Positions 1-9,560 are shown, counted from the first letter of the stretch. The stretch: DNA of 64,000 bases from an uncultured Pseudodesulfovibrio sp. (GCF_963662885.1 NZ_OY760064.1:1-64000), one strand, 5' to 3'. Made by a program: numbers and translations. Notes: a model not told the origin generated them from the sequence alone.

Positions 1-72
1 CCATAACTCCAATACGTCCCTGCGCGGCTCCACGCCCTTGCCGAAGGCACACAAAAAGTTTTGAAGGGGAGT

Positions 73-108
73 CCAGAGGGGAAACTTTTCCAAAAGTTTC
101 CCCTCTGG
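73..108. repeat. perfect palindrome (17-bp arms, 2-nt loop)
   Basis: The arms CCAGAGGGGAAACTTTT and AAAAGTTTCCCCTCTGG are exactly complementary around a CC loop. It lies downstream of the hydantoinase-like gene and has no T-tract directly after it. It resembles in style the longer purine/pyrimidine palindrome at 37388-37446, so it may belong to a dispersed intergenic palindrome class. It could also act as a secondary transcription terminator. Confidence 0.6.
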
Positions 109-123
109 CCGCCGGAGGCAAAG

Positions 124-163
124 AAAAGGGCCGGGTACGCGTCAGCGTACCCGGCCCTTTTTT
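124..163. terminator. bidirectional rho-independent terminator
   Basis: A 17-bp GC-rich stem (AAAAGGGCCGGGTACGC with its complement) closes on a GTCA loop, is followed by a T-run on the plus strand and mirrored by A/T on the other. It sits 15 bp past the stop of the minus-strand hydantoinase-like gene, so it probably ends that operon and may also end a gene coming from the left. The first 178 bases hold only this hairpin, the palindrome at 73-108 and no supportable gene. Confidence 0.75.
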
Positions 164-178
164 CTGTCTCGCTGCCGC

Positions 179-1583
179 CTAGCTGTGGCAGGGCGGGATG
201 CGTTGGCGCGGGGGGCGGGGGATGAAGCGGCCCTGACCGGGTTGGGCGGTGACGGTGTCGTTTTCAAAGACGATGTTGCCGCCGAGGATGGTCATGGTGG
301 GCGAGCCGGTGAAGGTCATGCCTTCGAAGATGCTGTAGTCGATGGCGTGGCGGTGGGTCTTGACCGACACGGTGTGCTGCTTCTTGGGATCCGCAAAGGA
401 CCACGTCGGCATCGGCCCCGGGGGCGATGACGCCTTTTTGCGGGTGGATGTTGTAGATTTTTTGCGGCGTTGGTGGAGGTTACGGCCACGAACTGTTCCG
501 GGGTGATGCGGCCCCTTGGCCACGCCCTCGCTGAATACGATGCGCATGCGGTCTTCGATGCCGGGCGCGCCGTTGGGTATCTTGGTGAAATCGTTCAGGC
601 CCCGATTGCGGTCGGCCTGGGTGAAAGTACAGTTGTCGCTGGCCGTGACCTGGATGTCCCCCGCGGCGGATGCCTTCCCACAGGGCCTCGCGGTGCTCGG
701 GAGCACGGAAGGGCGGGCTCATGACGTAGCGGGCGGCTATCTCGGGATCGTCATTGTAATAGACCGAGTCGTCGAGCAGCAGGTGGCCGCACAGGGACTC
801 GGAGTAGACCTCCTGTCCGGACTCGCGCGCGCGGGTCACGGCGTGCAACGCGTCCTCACAGCTCATGTGGACTATGTACAGGGGTGCGCCCGCGATCTTG
901 GCCAGGGCGATGGAATGATAGGTGGCCTCGCCCTCGGCGATGGGCGGCCTGGAAAGGACGTGCCCCTTGGGGTGGGTGATGCCCTTTTCAAGCAGCTTTT
1001 TCTGCATGTAGGCGATGATCTCGTCGTTCTCGGCGTGCACAGTGCAGAGTGCGCCGAGTTCGCGGGCCAGGGAGAAGCTGGCGAGCATCTGGTCGGGCTC
1101 GAGCATGAGCGAGCCCTTGTAGGTGGTGAAGTGCTTGAAGGAGTTGATGCCCCGTTCCTCGGCCAGGATGCGCAGCTCCTTGGCGGCCTGCTCGTCGAAC
1201 CAGGTCACGGTGGCGTGGTAGGAGTAGTCGCAGGTGGCCTTGGCCGCGCGCTCCATGCAGATGTCGTAGGCCTCCAGGTAGGATTGGCCATACTTGGGGT
1301 TGATGAAGTCGATGACCATGGTGGTCCCGCCGGACAGGGCCGCGATGCCGCCGTTGTCGAACCCGTCGGCGGTGCGGGTGACCGGGGTGGGCATTTCCAG
1401 GTGGGTGTGCGGGTCTATGCCGCCGGGGATGACCATGCGGTCGGTGGCGTCGATAACGCGGTAGTCCGGGCCTGCGGACAGGTTGGGTGCCACTTCCTTG
1501 ATGGCGGCGTCCTCAATGAGCACGTCGGCCTTTTGGGACCGGTCGGCGTTCACGACCAGGCCGTTTTTGATGAGCAGTTTCAT
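179..1583 (-). pseudogene. dihydropyrimidinase/D-hydantoinase, four apparent frameshifts
   Basis: Cyclic amidohydrolase of the dihydropyrimidinase/hydantoinase family, which hydrolyses 5,6-dihydropyrimidines or hydantoins. The N-terminal part reads MKLLIKNGLVVNADRS and carries the metal-site motif GGIDPHTHLEMP (about residues 55-66), the lysine region and IVHMS. The frame is intact from 1583 to about 660. It then needs four single-base deletions to continue as one protein: in the C5 run at 658-662, the C4 run at 512-515, the T6 run at 458-463 and near 391-395. With these corrected, the family sequence (SDNCTF, ITPEQFV, IYNIHPQKG, LWDPKK) continues to a normal C-terminus at 179. All four changes are +1 insertions without other damage, so sequencing error is as likely as true decay. 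The start follows a weak GAGG. It is the last gene of the polyamine-type transporter operon. Confidence 0.8.
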
Positions 1584-1603
1584 TGTGTTGCCTCGTGTTC
1601 CGA

Positions 1604-2386
1604 TCAGGCCTGTACGGAGCGCCGCCGGAACCATTCGCTGATGACGATGACCAGGATGTTGAACAGGACGATGAGCATGGCCAGGGCGTTCAGGCTCGGG
1701 GACAGGTGGAACCGGAAGTCCGAGGCCACCAGCACGGACAGGGGCTGGGCCCGGCCGCTCGTGAAGTAGGAGACCGTGTACTCGGCGTTGGACAACACGA
1801 ACGAGATGAACGATCCGGCCAGGATGCCGTTTTTCATCAGCGGCAGCGTGACCCTGCGGAAGGTCTGCCAGGGCGTGGCCCCGAGGTCTCCGGCGGCTTC
1901 TTCCAGCCGCTTGTCCACGCGGAACAGGACCGAGGCGATGATCACGGTGACGAACGGCAGGATGATCATGGCCTGGGAAATCCACACGGTATAGAGCCCC
2001 TTGGCGATACCCACGTCATTGAGGAAGGTCACCTGGGCGATGGCGAAGATGAGCTTGGGCACGAAGAAGGGCAGCACGAGCAGGGCCAGGAAGGCGGTCT
2101 TGCCCTTGAACTTGTGTCGTGTCAGGACCAGCGCGGCCATGGAGCCGAGCACCGTGGTGATGATGGTCACCGGGAAGGCCACGGCCATGGTGGTCAAAAG
2201 TCCCTTGAAGATACGACCGTCGTGCAGGATCTGGGTATACCAGTCCAGGGTGAAGCCGGTCAGGGGAAAGGCGATCATGTCCGAGGAGTTCATGGAGAAA
2301 AGGCCCATGAGCATGATCGGCAGGTAGACGAAACCATAGACGACGATCGAGTAGCCGCGCAGGGCGGCCCATCCGGAGAAACGCAT
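1604..2386 (-). CDS. potC: spermidine/putrescine-type ABC transporter permease (PotC-like)
   Basis: Inner-membrane permease of a PotABCD-type importer, 260 aa with about six hydrophobic segments. The EAA loop reads EEAAGDLGATPWQTFRRVTLP (the cytoplasmic contact with the ATPase). The ATG at 2386 overlaps the stop of the upstream permease (ATAATG) and follows a G-rich stretch; an earlier in-frame start at 2416 would overlap the neighbour by 31 bases and is less likely. The next gene downstream is the hydantoinase-like gene, so the cargo could be a polyamine or a related amine or pyrimidine catabolite; the substrate cannot be read from sequence. Confidence 0.88.
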   Translation of the reverse strand: MRFSGWAALRGYSIVVYGFVYLPIMLMGLFSMNSSDMIAFPLTGFTLDWYTQILHDGRIFKGLLTTMAVAFPVTIITTVLGSMAALVLTRHKFKGKTAFLALLVLPFFVPKLIFAIAQVTFLNDVGIAKGLYTVWISQAMIILPFVTVIIASVLFRVDKRLEEAAGDLGATPWQTFRRVTLPLMKNGILAGSFISFVLSNAEYTVSYFTSGRAQPLSVLVASDFRFHLSPSLNALAMLIVLFNILVIVISEWFRRRSVQA

Positions 2387-3273
2387 TATTTCGCCCCCCT
2401 GATGCCGCGTCCCCACGGGGACTTGTAGAAGAGATACACGGCGACGGTGATGAACGCGGCCATGGCGGTCAGGAGCACCCAGGCCAGGGCAGAGCCGGTG
2501 GGCCAGTCAAAGGCCGCGCCGAACATGTCGTGAATGGCACTGGTCACGGTCACACCCGAGGACCCGCCGATGAGCTGCGGGGTCAGGTAGTCGCCGACCA
2601 CCAGAACGAAGACCATCATGAAACCGGCGATGAGCCCGGCCCCGGTCAGGGGCAGAACCACCTTGAAGAACGTGGCCGCATGGCGGCAGCCCAGGTCCAT
2701 GGCCGCTTCGAGGTAGGAGTCGTCCATGGCCTCGATGGCCGCCCACAGTGGCAGGACCATGAAAGGCAGGTAGTTGTAGGTCAGGACCAAAGCCGTGGAA
2801 AAGGGCGAAAACAGGAGGACCCAGATGGGCTCCTTGATGATTCCCAGCCACATGAGCAGGGAGTTGAGCACGCCCTCGGCCCCGAGCACCACGCGCCAGG
2901 CGAAGATGCGGATCAGGTCGCCGGTGTAGAGCGGAATGAGCAGCAGGGTGAGTAGCGGGGCCTTGTAGACCTTGACCCTTTTCGCGATGAAGAAGGCCAG
3001 CGGGTAGGCGATGACCGAGCAGATGGCCGCGATGCCGACGCCGTACATGAGTGCCTTGATGACCAGGCCGCGATAGGTCTCGCTTTCGAGGACCCGGGCG
3101 TAGTTGGCCAGGGTGGGCTCGCGCAGGATGGCCACGAAGTCCACCTGGAAGAAGCTGTAGCTGAAGAGCACGGCCAGGGGAGCGACGCAGAAGATGCCCA
3201 GGAACAGGACGTTGGGTCCGGTCAGGGCCAGCAGCGTCAGTTGCCGGACTCGGTCGATGCGCTTGGAACTCAT
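2386..3273 (-). CDS. potB: spermidine/putrescine-type ABC transporter permease (PotB-like)
   Basis: First permease of the importer, 295 aa, with an N-terminal hydrophobic helix after a short basic segment and about six membrane spans in all. The EAA-type loop is LEAAMDLGCRHAATFFKVVLP (about residues 190-210). Its start overlaps the end of the ATPase gene and its stop overlaps the start of the second permease, so the four transport genes are translationally coupled. It pairs with the PotC-like subunit to form the membrane channel. Confidence 0.88.
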   Translation of the reverse strand: MSSKRIDRVRQLTLLALTGPNVLFLGIFCVAPLAVLFSYSFFQVDFVAILREPTLANYARVLESETYRGLVIKALMYGVGIAAICSVIAYPLAFFIAKRVKVYKAPLLTLLLIPLYTGDLIRIFAWRVVLGAEGVLNSLLMWLGIIKEPIWVLLFSPFSTALVLTYNYLPFMVLPLWAAIEAMDDSYLEAAMDLGCRHAATFFKVVLPLTGAGLIAGFMMVFVLVVGDYLTPQLIGGSSGVTVTSAIHDMFGAAFDWPTGSALAWVLLTAMAAFITVAVYLFYKSPWGRGIRGAK

Positions 3274-4394
3274 AGCGCGCCGCCTCCCTCGGGGGGCGTG
3301 CCGTGGACAACGCGCAGCCGGTGTCCGGGAACGGCCAGATTGAGTGAATCACCGGGCTCGGCCGGGACGTCGTGGGACAGCCTGGCCACGATGCGCTGAC
3401 CGGCCACCTCCACTTCGACCATCTTGACGCTGCCCTGGAAGACCACGTGGGTGACCGTGGCCTTGAAGGTCATGGATTGCGCTTCGGGCGCGCCCACGGG
3501 CCGGGTGTCTTCGGCCCGTATGCACAGGCAGGCGGGTTCGCCCACGGCGACCGTGGGGCTGCAGGCGGCTTCGACGGTACCCAGCGCGGTCTCGATGACC
3601 GCCTTGCCGGACGCCTTGTCAACGGACGCGACCGTTCCGGGCACGAGGTTCGCGCCGCCGATGAAGTCCGCCACGTAGGCGTTGACCGGGGCATGGTAAA
3701 TATCTTCGGGACAGGCCGCCTGCTCGATGCGCCCGCCGTTCATGACAATGATGATGTCGGACAGGGCAAAGGCCTCTTCCTGGTCGTGGGTTACGTACAG
3801 GAAGCTCATGGCCAGCCGCTGCTGGAGATCTTTCAGCTCCACCTGCATATGGCGGCGCATCTTGAGGTCCAGCGCGCCCAGGGGTTCGTCGAGCAGGAGC
3901 AGCTTGGGCTCGTTGACGAAGGCGCGGGCCAGGGCCACGCGTTGCTGCTGGCCGCCCGAGAGCTGGGACGGATAGCGGGTCGCCATGGACTCCATCTTGA
4001 CGGTCTCAAGCGCCTTGTCCACGCGGCGTTTGACCTCGGCCTTGGGCAGCTTGCGCAGGTTCAGGCCAAAGGCCACGTTGTCTGCCACGCGCAGGTGCGG
4101 GAACAGGGCGTAGTTCTGGAAGACCGTGTTGATGGGCCGCTCGTAGGGCATGACCCCCATGAGCGGAGTCCCCTGCAGGGTGAGCGAGCCGTCGGTCACG
4201 GACTCGAACCCGCCGATCATTCGCAGGATGGTGGTCTTGCCGCAGCCGGACGGGCCGAGGATGGTCACGAAACAGTCGTCCGGAATGTCGAAGTCCACAC
4301 CGTGCACGGCGCGGAACGACCCGTAGTCCTTGATCAGGCCCCGGGCCTCCAGCAGGACGCTGGAGGCCGGGGTCGTTGTGCAATGGCGATTCAT
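3270..4394 (-). CDS. potA: spermidine/putrescine-type ABC transporter ATP-binding protein (PotA-like)
   Basis: Cytoplasmic ATPase of the importer, 374 aa, normal PotA length. Walker A is GPSGCGKTT (about 48-56), the signature is LSGGQQQR, Walker B is LLLLDEPLGALD, and the switch histidine lies in VTHDQEEA. The last 120 residues form the TOBE-type regulatory domain typical of PotA/UgpC ATPases. The gene sits 3 bp after the binding-protein gene and overlaps the next permease by 4 bp. Confidence 0.92.
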   Translation of the reverse strand: MNRHCTTTPASSVLLEARGLIKDYGSFRAVHGVDFDIPDDCFVTILGPSGCGKTTILRMIGGFESVTDGSLTLQGTPLMGVMPYERPINTVFQNYALFPHLRVADNVAFGLNLRKLPKAEVKRRVDKALETVKMESMATRYPSQLSGGQQQRVALARAFVNEPKLLLLDEPLGALDLKMRRHMQVELKDLQQRLAMSFLYVTHDQEEAFALSDIIIVMNGGRIEQAACPEDIYHAPVNAYVADFIGGANLVPGTVASVDKASGKAVIETALGTVEAACSPTVAVGEPACLCIRAEDTRPVGAPEAQSMTFKATVTHVVFQGSVKMVEVEVAGQRIVARLSHDVPAEPGDSLNLAVPGHRLRVVHGTPPEGGGAL

Positions 4395-4397
4395 GTA

Positions 4398-5471
4398 CTA
4401 GCTGGCCTTCACTTCGTTCCAGATACGCACCCACTTGCCGTAATCGGTGGGGTTTTCCTTCCAGACGAAGTTGTCCATGACGCTGAGGTCCTTGATGAAG
4501 ATGCGATCCTGCTCCTCGGGGGTCAGCTTTTCGCGGGCCGTGGAGGTGGAGATGGCGTACGGGCCGTCCAGGGCGAGCTTGTAGCCGTAGTCCGGGCCGA
4601 GCACGTAGTTGATCAGCTCGTGGGCCGCGGCGGCGCCTTCCGGGGAAGCGTCCTTGGGGATGGCGCAGGTGTCGCACCAGCCGATGACGCCTTCCTTGGG
4701 CTTGGCCATACCCATGTCGATGCCCTTGGCGCGCAGGTCGTAGTAGGGCGGGACCCAGGAGAAGGCGCAGACAACCTCGCCCGTGGCGAACAGGTTGGTC
4801 AGGTCGGCGATGGAATTCCAGTAGGTGCGCAGCAGCTTCTTCTGGGCGATGCAGGCCTTCTTGCACTCGGCCAGCTCCTTGTCGTCCATCTTGAAGATGC
4901 GCTCGCGGGGGATGCCGACGTACATGGCGGCGATGGCGATGCCTTCCAGGGCGTAGTCGCGCATGGCCAAGCGGCCCTTGTACTTCTCACCTTCGAACAG
5001 GGTGGACCAGTCGGGCTCCTTGTCCATGAGGTCGGCGCGGTAGACGATGGGGTTGATGCCCCAGTAGAACGGGATGCCGTAGACCTGGCCGTCTTTCTTG
5101 CCCAGCGGGGTGTTCATGAACGGGGCGTAGCGCTTGGCCGCGTTGGGGATCTTGGAAAGGTCGAGGGGCTGGAGCAGGTCGGCGGCCACGTAGAGCTCTA
5201 CCTTGTCCAGGCCGGGGGTGATCAGATCCCAGTCGGCCCCGCCGCCCGCGCGGATCTTGGCGAACTGTTCGTCGTCGGAGCCGATGAACCCTTTTTCAAT
5301 GGAAATGCCGGTGGATTTGACGAAGTCGGCCACGAACTTGTCGTAGGCCAGATTCTCCCAGGTCAGCCAGTGCACGGCCTTGTCGGCGGCCCAGGACAGG
5401 CCCGGAACGGTGCCGAGCATGGTGCCCATGGCGCCCATGGCCGAGTATTTCAGGAACTCCCTTCTGCGCAT
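4398..5471 (-). CDS. potD: polyamine-type ABC transporter periplasmic binding protein (PotD-like)
   Basis: Extracytoplasmic solute-binding protein of the PotD/PotF family, 357 aa. The N-terminus MRRREFLKYSAMGAMG is followed by a hydrophobic stretch and SWAADK, which looks like a twin-arginine signal with cleavage near residue 29. Residues such as WTWEN-like LTWENLAYDKFV and the GIPFYWGINPIVY region match the family. The start has a strong AAGGAGG ribosome site. It is the first gene of the operon. No clear promoter was found in the 670 bp upstream. Confidence 0.9.
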   Translation of the reverse strand: MRRREFLKYSAMGAMGTMLGTVPGLSWAADKAVHWLTWENLAYDKFVADFVKSTGISIEKGFIGSDDEQFAKIRAGGGADWDLITPGLDKVELYVAADLLQPLDLSKIPNAAKRYAPFMNTPLGKKDGQVYGIPFYWGINPIVYRADLMDKEPDWSTLFEGEKYKGRLAMRDYALEGIAIAAMYVGIPRERIFKMDDKELAECKKACIAQKKLLRTYWNSIADLTNLFATGEVVCAFSWVPPYYDLRAKGIDMGMAKPKEGVIGWCDTCAIPKDASPEGAAAAHELINYVLGPDYGYKLALDGPYAISTSTAREKLTPEEQDRIFIKDLSVMDNFVWKENPTDYGKWVRIWNEVKAS

Positions 5472-6144
5472 ATGTCCTCCTTAGGTGGTGCTGCTCGATT
5501 GGCAGGCGCGCGTTGTTGATGTTGAGACTTTGAGCAATATGCGTACCACCTCGGACAAGGGGATGCGTTCGATTGTTCAAAATGTAAAAAATGCACCCAT
5601 GTCTCCGGTGCTGGTTTTTGTGATTTTCCGTTATTGCAAAAATATGGCAACCATTGCCCTGCCTTGTTTGCGGCCGGTTTGGGCTGGACCACTGCAGGAG
5701 GGCCGGGGCTTCATCGACCACCCGCTTTTATTCTTTGAATACCTTCCACGATACTGCCGCGAGCGGAGGGTGGTTTGTATCATTTTGAGAATATTCGAGC
5801 GAATCACTTGCTGTAAGGTCGTTTCAACATGTTGATATGGTGTGTTTTCGGAGCGGTGTTTACGGCCGCAATGGGGTGTTATCGGATTGATACTAAGGTT
5901 GACAATTATGTGCCATACAATCCGTACCCAATCGGGACAAAGTGCGGGTTTGTTCTTGCGGTACATGCCACCCGGGGGTATGTTGGGTGTCTTGATGCAA
6001 CAGGGAGAGCGCGCCGGTAACGCAAATCACCGGTCGGGGCCGCGGAACGTCTTCGGGCGGAAAGCGGTTTTTTCATCGCCGTTCTCCGAGTTTGCTCCGG
6101 CTCAAGGGCCGTTTCGACAACCCTCAAAACAGTATTAATCGAAT
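5472..6144. other. intergenic region with no recognised gene
   Basis: This 673-bp stretch separates the divergent potD operon and the TSCPD-domain gene. It is more AT-rich than its surroundings. Short open frames in it lack ribosome sites and coding character. I found neither a -24/-12 promoter nor a convincing -35/-10 pair; the only TTGACA (near 5898) has no properly spaced -10 box. It should contain the promoters of both flanking transcripts. Confidence 0.5.
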
Positions 6145-6456
6145 ATGAAATCCAATCTTTCCGAACTCACTCCGCTTGCCCCTCTCGACCTGGCCGCACC
6201 GGCCGATGAGAACCTCGAAGTCTTCAAGCCCGAGAACGTCTGCTCGAAAATGATCCGCTACAAAGTGGAGGACGGCCGTCTGAAACGGTTGCAGTTCACC
6301 GGTGGATGCGACGGCAACCTCAAGGCTATCGCCGCGCTGGTGGAAGGCATGAAGGTCGAGGACGTGGTGGACAAGCTCAAGGGCATCACCTGCGGCAAGA
6401 AGAACACTTCCTGCGTGGACCAGCTCTGCGTCTCCCTGCTGGGCGGCAGCCACTAA
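6145..6456 (+). CDS. small TSCPD-domain protein
   Basis: 103-aa protein with the cysteine-containing TSCPD fold also found at the C-terminus of class II ribonucleotide reductases. Features are a conserved FTGGCDGNLKAIAALVEGM segment (about 52-71) and a C-terminal CGKKNTSCVDQL cysteine pair. The function of stand-alone members is not established; a role in metal or nucleotide-reductase chemistry is only a guess. The ATG at 6145 has no strong ribosome site. It appears monocistronic and convergent with the following 4Fe-4S protein gene. Confidence 0.75.
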   Translation: MKSNLSELTPLAPLDLAAPADENLEVFKPENVCSKMIRYKVEDGRLKRLQFTGGCDGNLKAIAALVEGMKVEDVVDKLKGITCGKKNTSCVDQLCVSLLGGSH

Positions 6457-6487
6457 TCCGGCCGGATCGTACCGATCTTTAGGGCCG

Positions 6488-7198
6488 TCAGGCCGCTTTG
6501 GACCGTTTTCTGCCGCCCCAGGGGCAGACCTTGATGCATACGCCGCAGATGGAAGAACCGATGTTCTCCATCTTGGCGCAGACTTCGCGCACGTGGTGCA
6601 CGCAGCGCTCGAAGTGCAGCGCCTCGTCCCTGGAGGCGTAGTGCGAGTCGGTGTTCACGTTCTTGATGGCGCCCGCCGGGCAGGCATCCGTGCATTTGGT
6701 GCAGCCGCCGCAACGGTTTCTCAGCGGCTCGTCGGCGATCAGGTCGGCGTCTGTCAGCACGGTGACCAGCCGGATGCGCGGACCGTAGTCCGGGCTGACG
6801 GTAAGCAGGCTCTTGCCCTGCCAGCCAATACCCGCCGCCACGGCCACGGCCTTGTGGGAGAGAAAGGAAAGGTTCTTCTCCACGTCGAGCACCTGGCTCG
6901 CGGGCAGAGGCATGGCTCTTGACCCGCGTTCCTCGATATACCGCGTGACCCGGAGGGCCGCTTCGTCCAGAAGCGCGTTCACCCGGGAGTAGTGCGAGGC
7001 GTAGATGGGCGTGGGCAGGTTCGTTATGGTCTCGATTATCGGATCGCTCAGGGCCACGGCCATGGATACGGCGTACCGGAACCCGTCGAGCAGGTCCGGT
7101 GGCAGGGTCTCAATGCCCCGCAGCCGCTCCAGGTCCGCGATGCGCGCCACAGTCGCTCCGGCATCCACCGCAACTTGCTTGAGTTCTTGAGTATTCAT
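6488..7198 (-). CDS. 4Fe-4S double-cluster protein related to epoxyqueuosine reductase
   Basis: 236-aa protein with two 4Fe-4S motifs: CGGCTKCTDACP (about 163-174) and CGVCIKVCPWG near the C-terminus, with a further cysteine (FERCVHH) between them. The central GIGWQGKSLLTVSPDYGPRIRL segment matches the QueG/reductive-dehalogenase-like family. It is much shorter than QueG (usually 300-380 aa) and lacks the C-terminal HEAT repeats, so it is probably not the tRNA-modifying enzyme itself. Cytoplasmic redox protein of unknown partner. Confidence 0.78.
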   Translation of the reverse strand: MNTQELKQVAVDAGATVARIADLERLRGIETLPPDLLDGFRYAVSMAVALSDPIIETITNLPTPIYASHYSRVNALLDEAALRVTRYIEERGSRAMPLPASQVLDVEKNLSFLSHKAVAVAAGIGWQGKSLLTVSPDYGPRIRLVTVLTDADLIADEPLRNRCGGCTKCTDACPAGAIKNVNTDSHYASRDEALHFERCVHHVREVCAKMENIGSSICGVCIKVCPWGGRKRSKAA

Positions 7199-7369
7199 GA
7201 ATACAGGTTAGCAGCGTCATTCCCGCCTTACAAGCCCTCATTAGCCCTTTGCTGATTGCCGCCTGACCTTCGCGTGTCCTGTTTGTTCATGCGTCGATTT
7301 GCTGGCGGTCCCATTTTGTGCTATAGTTTTCAGCTAGATGAATGAAATTGAACCGCAAAAGGAATCCAG

Positions 7370-8620
7370 ATGAAGACTTTTTTGACCTTGTGGAACGAAG
7401 CGGCGGTGACGTCGCTGGGGCTGTTTTGGACTGCATTTTGGGCCTTTGGGCTGGGCTATCTCATCAGCAGCATGATCCAGGTCTTCGTCACCCGCAGCCG
7501 TATGAAAAAGGGAATGGGCAAGGCTTCGATCGGGAGCGTGGGACTCGGCACCTTTTTCGGCTTTCTGTCGAGCTCATGCAGCTTTGCGGCGCTGTCCACC
7601 ACCCGGTCGCTTTTTGCCAAAGGCGCGGGGCTGGTACCGGCCTTGGCATTCATGCTCTCGTCCACCAATCTCGTGGTGGAGCTGGGCATCATCATCGCCT
7701 TGTTCCTTTCCTGGCAGTTCGTGTTGGGCGAGTACCTGGGCGGGGTGTTGCTCATCCTCTTCATGTGGGCCGTGGTCGCTCTGACCCTGCCCAAAGGGCT
7801 GGAGAAGAAGGCCAGGGAACATGCCCGGGCCAAGTCCGGCGACGACGGGGATGACGACAACCCGGACTGGCGGTCAATGATCCGTTCGGCCGAAGGATGG
7901 CTCAAGGTGGCCCGGCAATACGGCATGGAGTGGGACATGGTCTGGAAGGACGTGTCCATCGGCTTCACCGTGGCCGGAATCATCGCGATCTTTGTCCCGC
8001 GTGAGTTTTTCCAGGCCCTGTTCATCGATTCCGGGGCGGCCCATCCGGCCTTCTGGCAGGTATTGGCTCAGGCCGTCATCGGCCCCATCGCCGCCTTTTT
8101 CACTTTTATCGGTTCCATGGGCAACGTGCCCCTTGCCGCGGTACTCTTCACCAACGGGGTCAGCTTCGCCGGAGTCATGGCCTTTCTGTTCAGCGACCTT
8201 GTGGTCTTTCCGGTGGTCCGTATCCAGGCGGGATACTACGGCTGGAAGATGGCTCTTTATCTTGTGGGCGTGCTGCTTCTGGCGCTGGTCGCCACGTCCG
8301 TGGTCCTGCACTACGGCTTCGCCGCCTTCGATATGCTGCCAACAGAAAGCGCGGGACGTATCATGGCCGACCGGCATTTCTTTGCGGTCGACTACACCAT
8401 GTTTCTCAATGTGGCGTTCGCCGTCATGACCGGCGCGTTCTGGCTGTGGAAGCGCAGGGCCGACCGGGCCGCCATGGACGGCCACATGGATCATGGCGGG
8501 GGCCACGAGGGCATGTCCCACGGCTCCTCCTCACTGGGGGAACGTCTGCTTTTCTGGTTCGCCATGGTCGCCTATGTCTGGCTGGCCGGAGGCGTTTTCG
8601 TCCCGCTTTTCGCGGGCTGA
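7370..8620 (+). CDS. predicted permease (COG0701/ArsP-like family)
   Basis: 416-aa integral membrane protein with about ten hydrophobic helices. The conserved SSSCSFAALSTTRSLF motif (about 68-83) and a matching IGSMGNVPLAAVLF motif in the second half are typical of the permease family that includes organoarsenical exporters and predicted metal exporters. A soluble acidic loop (about 150-180) divides the two halves. A late segment, HMDHGGGHEGMSHG, is rich in His and Met and could bind soft or transition metals. The start follows AAAGGAATCCAG. Substrate unknown. Confidence 0.75.
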   Translation: MKTFLTLWNEAAVTSLGLFWTAFWAFGLGYLISSMIQVFVTRSRMKKGMGKASIGSVGLGTFFGFLSSSCSFAALSTTRSLFAKGAGLVPALAFMLSSTNLVVELGIIIALFLSWQFVLGEYLGGVLLILFMWAVVALTLPKGLEKKAREHARAKSGDDGDDDNPDWRSMIRSAEGWLKVARQYGMEWDMVWKDVSIGFTVAGIIAIFVPREFFQALFIDSGAAHPAFWQVLAQAVIGPIAAFFTFIGSMGNVPLAAVLFTNGVSFAGVMAFLFSDLVVFPVVRIQAGYYGWKMALYLVGVLLLALVATSVVLHYGFAAFDMLPTESAGRIMADRHFFAVDYTMFLNVAFAVMTGAFWLWKRRADRAAMDGHMDHGGGHEGMSHGSSSLGERLLFWFAMVAYVWLAGGVFVPLFAG

Positions 8621-8861
8621 TAGATCCTTTGCCAAGATAAGCAAGCCACCGCCTGAACGGGCAAAGCCTGTTGCCATGCTCTCGCAATATCGCGCCAGCA
8701 CGACCATTGTCTGGCAAAGACGATTCGTTGTGCTGTTTGCGCTATATTTTACTTAATGAAATCGGCTTAATAGAAAAATTATTCTGATCCAGGGTCATGC
8801 GGCATGGCCTATGCAAAGTTGGGAGGCAAGAAACGCGACCACCCAACAAGGAGAAAGGATA

Positions 8862-9485
8862 ATGGAGATAATTTTTAGCGCACACGGTCATTCCTGTGAC
8901 CTGGCACTGCATCCGGTTTCCGAGAAGACGGCTCGGACCATCCAGAAGTATGGTTCCGAAGTCTATTCCATGAAGGCCCTGGAATGGTGGCGCAAGGGTA
9001 AGACCGCCACCTGGGGCATGCGCATCGACGACATGTGCAATATCCGGGTCACGGTGGACGGCCATCCGGTGGAATTCGACTATGACCGAATCATCGCCGA
9101 TCCGTTGAAGATACGCCGCCGCATGTATCTCGACAGTCGGGCCAAGTACCTCTGCGTGCTCGGCTTCGACAACGAGATGTGCAAGTTTTCCTGGAAGTGG
9201 AGCGATGTCTCCGAATACGACCCTTCCCAGTTCGAGTTCATGGTCCACCAGTGGGACCGCATCATGGGCGAAGAAGGGTACTTCATCCTGGACGAAATCC
9301 GCTACGGCAACGAGTTCGCCACCAGCCACGACTGGTGCGACGCCTCGGGTTTCACCCTGGTGCCTCCGCGCATCATCGACCTGGAAGAGGTCAGGCGCGA
9401 GCTGGCTCAGGGCGGTCCGGAGCACATCGGCCCCGCTTTCCCCTCCCCCCAACACACCACACCTTCTCTCAAGTCCCCGGAATAG
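8862..9485 (+). CDS. hypothetical protein, 207 aa
   Basis: Soluble protein with no family I recognise. The ATG at 8862 is chosen because AAGGAG lies 11 bp upstream; a longer frame from 8811 lacks a ribosome site. The sequence is rich in Asp, Trp and Arg (EWWRKGKTATWGMRIDDMC, FSWKWSDV) and ends in a Pro/Ser tail. No signal peptide or membrane helix is seen. A terminator hairpin follows at 9533-9560. Confidence 0.72.
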   Translation: MEIIFSAHGHSCDLALHPVSEKTARTIQKYGSEVYSMKALEWWRKGKTATWGMRIDDMCNIRVTVDGHPVEFDYDRIIADPLKIRRRMYLDSRAKYLCVLGFDNEMCKFSWKWSDVSEYDPSQFEFMVHQWDRIMGEEGYFILDEIRYGNEFATSHDWCDASGFTLVPPRIIDLEEVRRELAQGGPEHIGPAFPSPQHTTPSLKSPE

Positions 9486-9532
9486 TCCGGGCACTCCTCT
9501 TCCCATCAGGGGTATCCGCAGCCCCGCAGGGC

Positions 9533-9560
9533 AGGCCCCGTGCAGCGATGCACGGGGCCT
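9533..9560 (+). terminator. hairpin terminator, bidirectional
   Basis: A 12-bp stem (AGGCCCCGTGCA with its complement) and a GCGA loop, followed by TTGCATTG. It lies between the hypothetical gene and the convergent sensor-kinase operon, and could serve both. Confidence 0.65.

Noticed and set aside
3372..5519. Very long plus-strand open frame (715 codons) opposite the pot genes
   Set aside because: It runs antisense to potA and potD, whose motifs and ribosome sites are clear; its composition is that of a GC-rich shadow frame.
5600..5660. Possible -24/-12 promoter in front of potD
   Set aside because: TTGCCATATTTTTGC looks similar but the GG-to-GC spacing is wrong.
5842..6138. 98-codon frame upstream of the TSCPD gene
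   Set aside because: No ribosome site, no coding character; lies in the AT-richer intergenic region.
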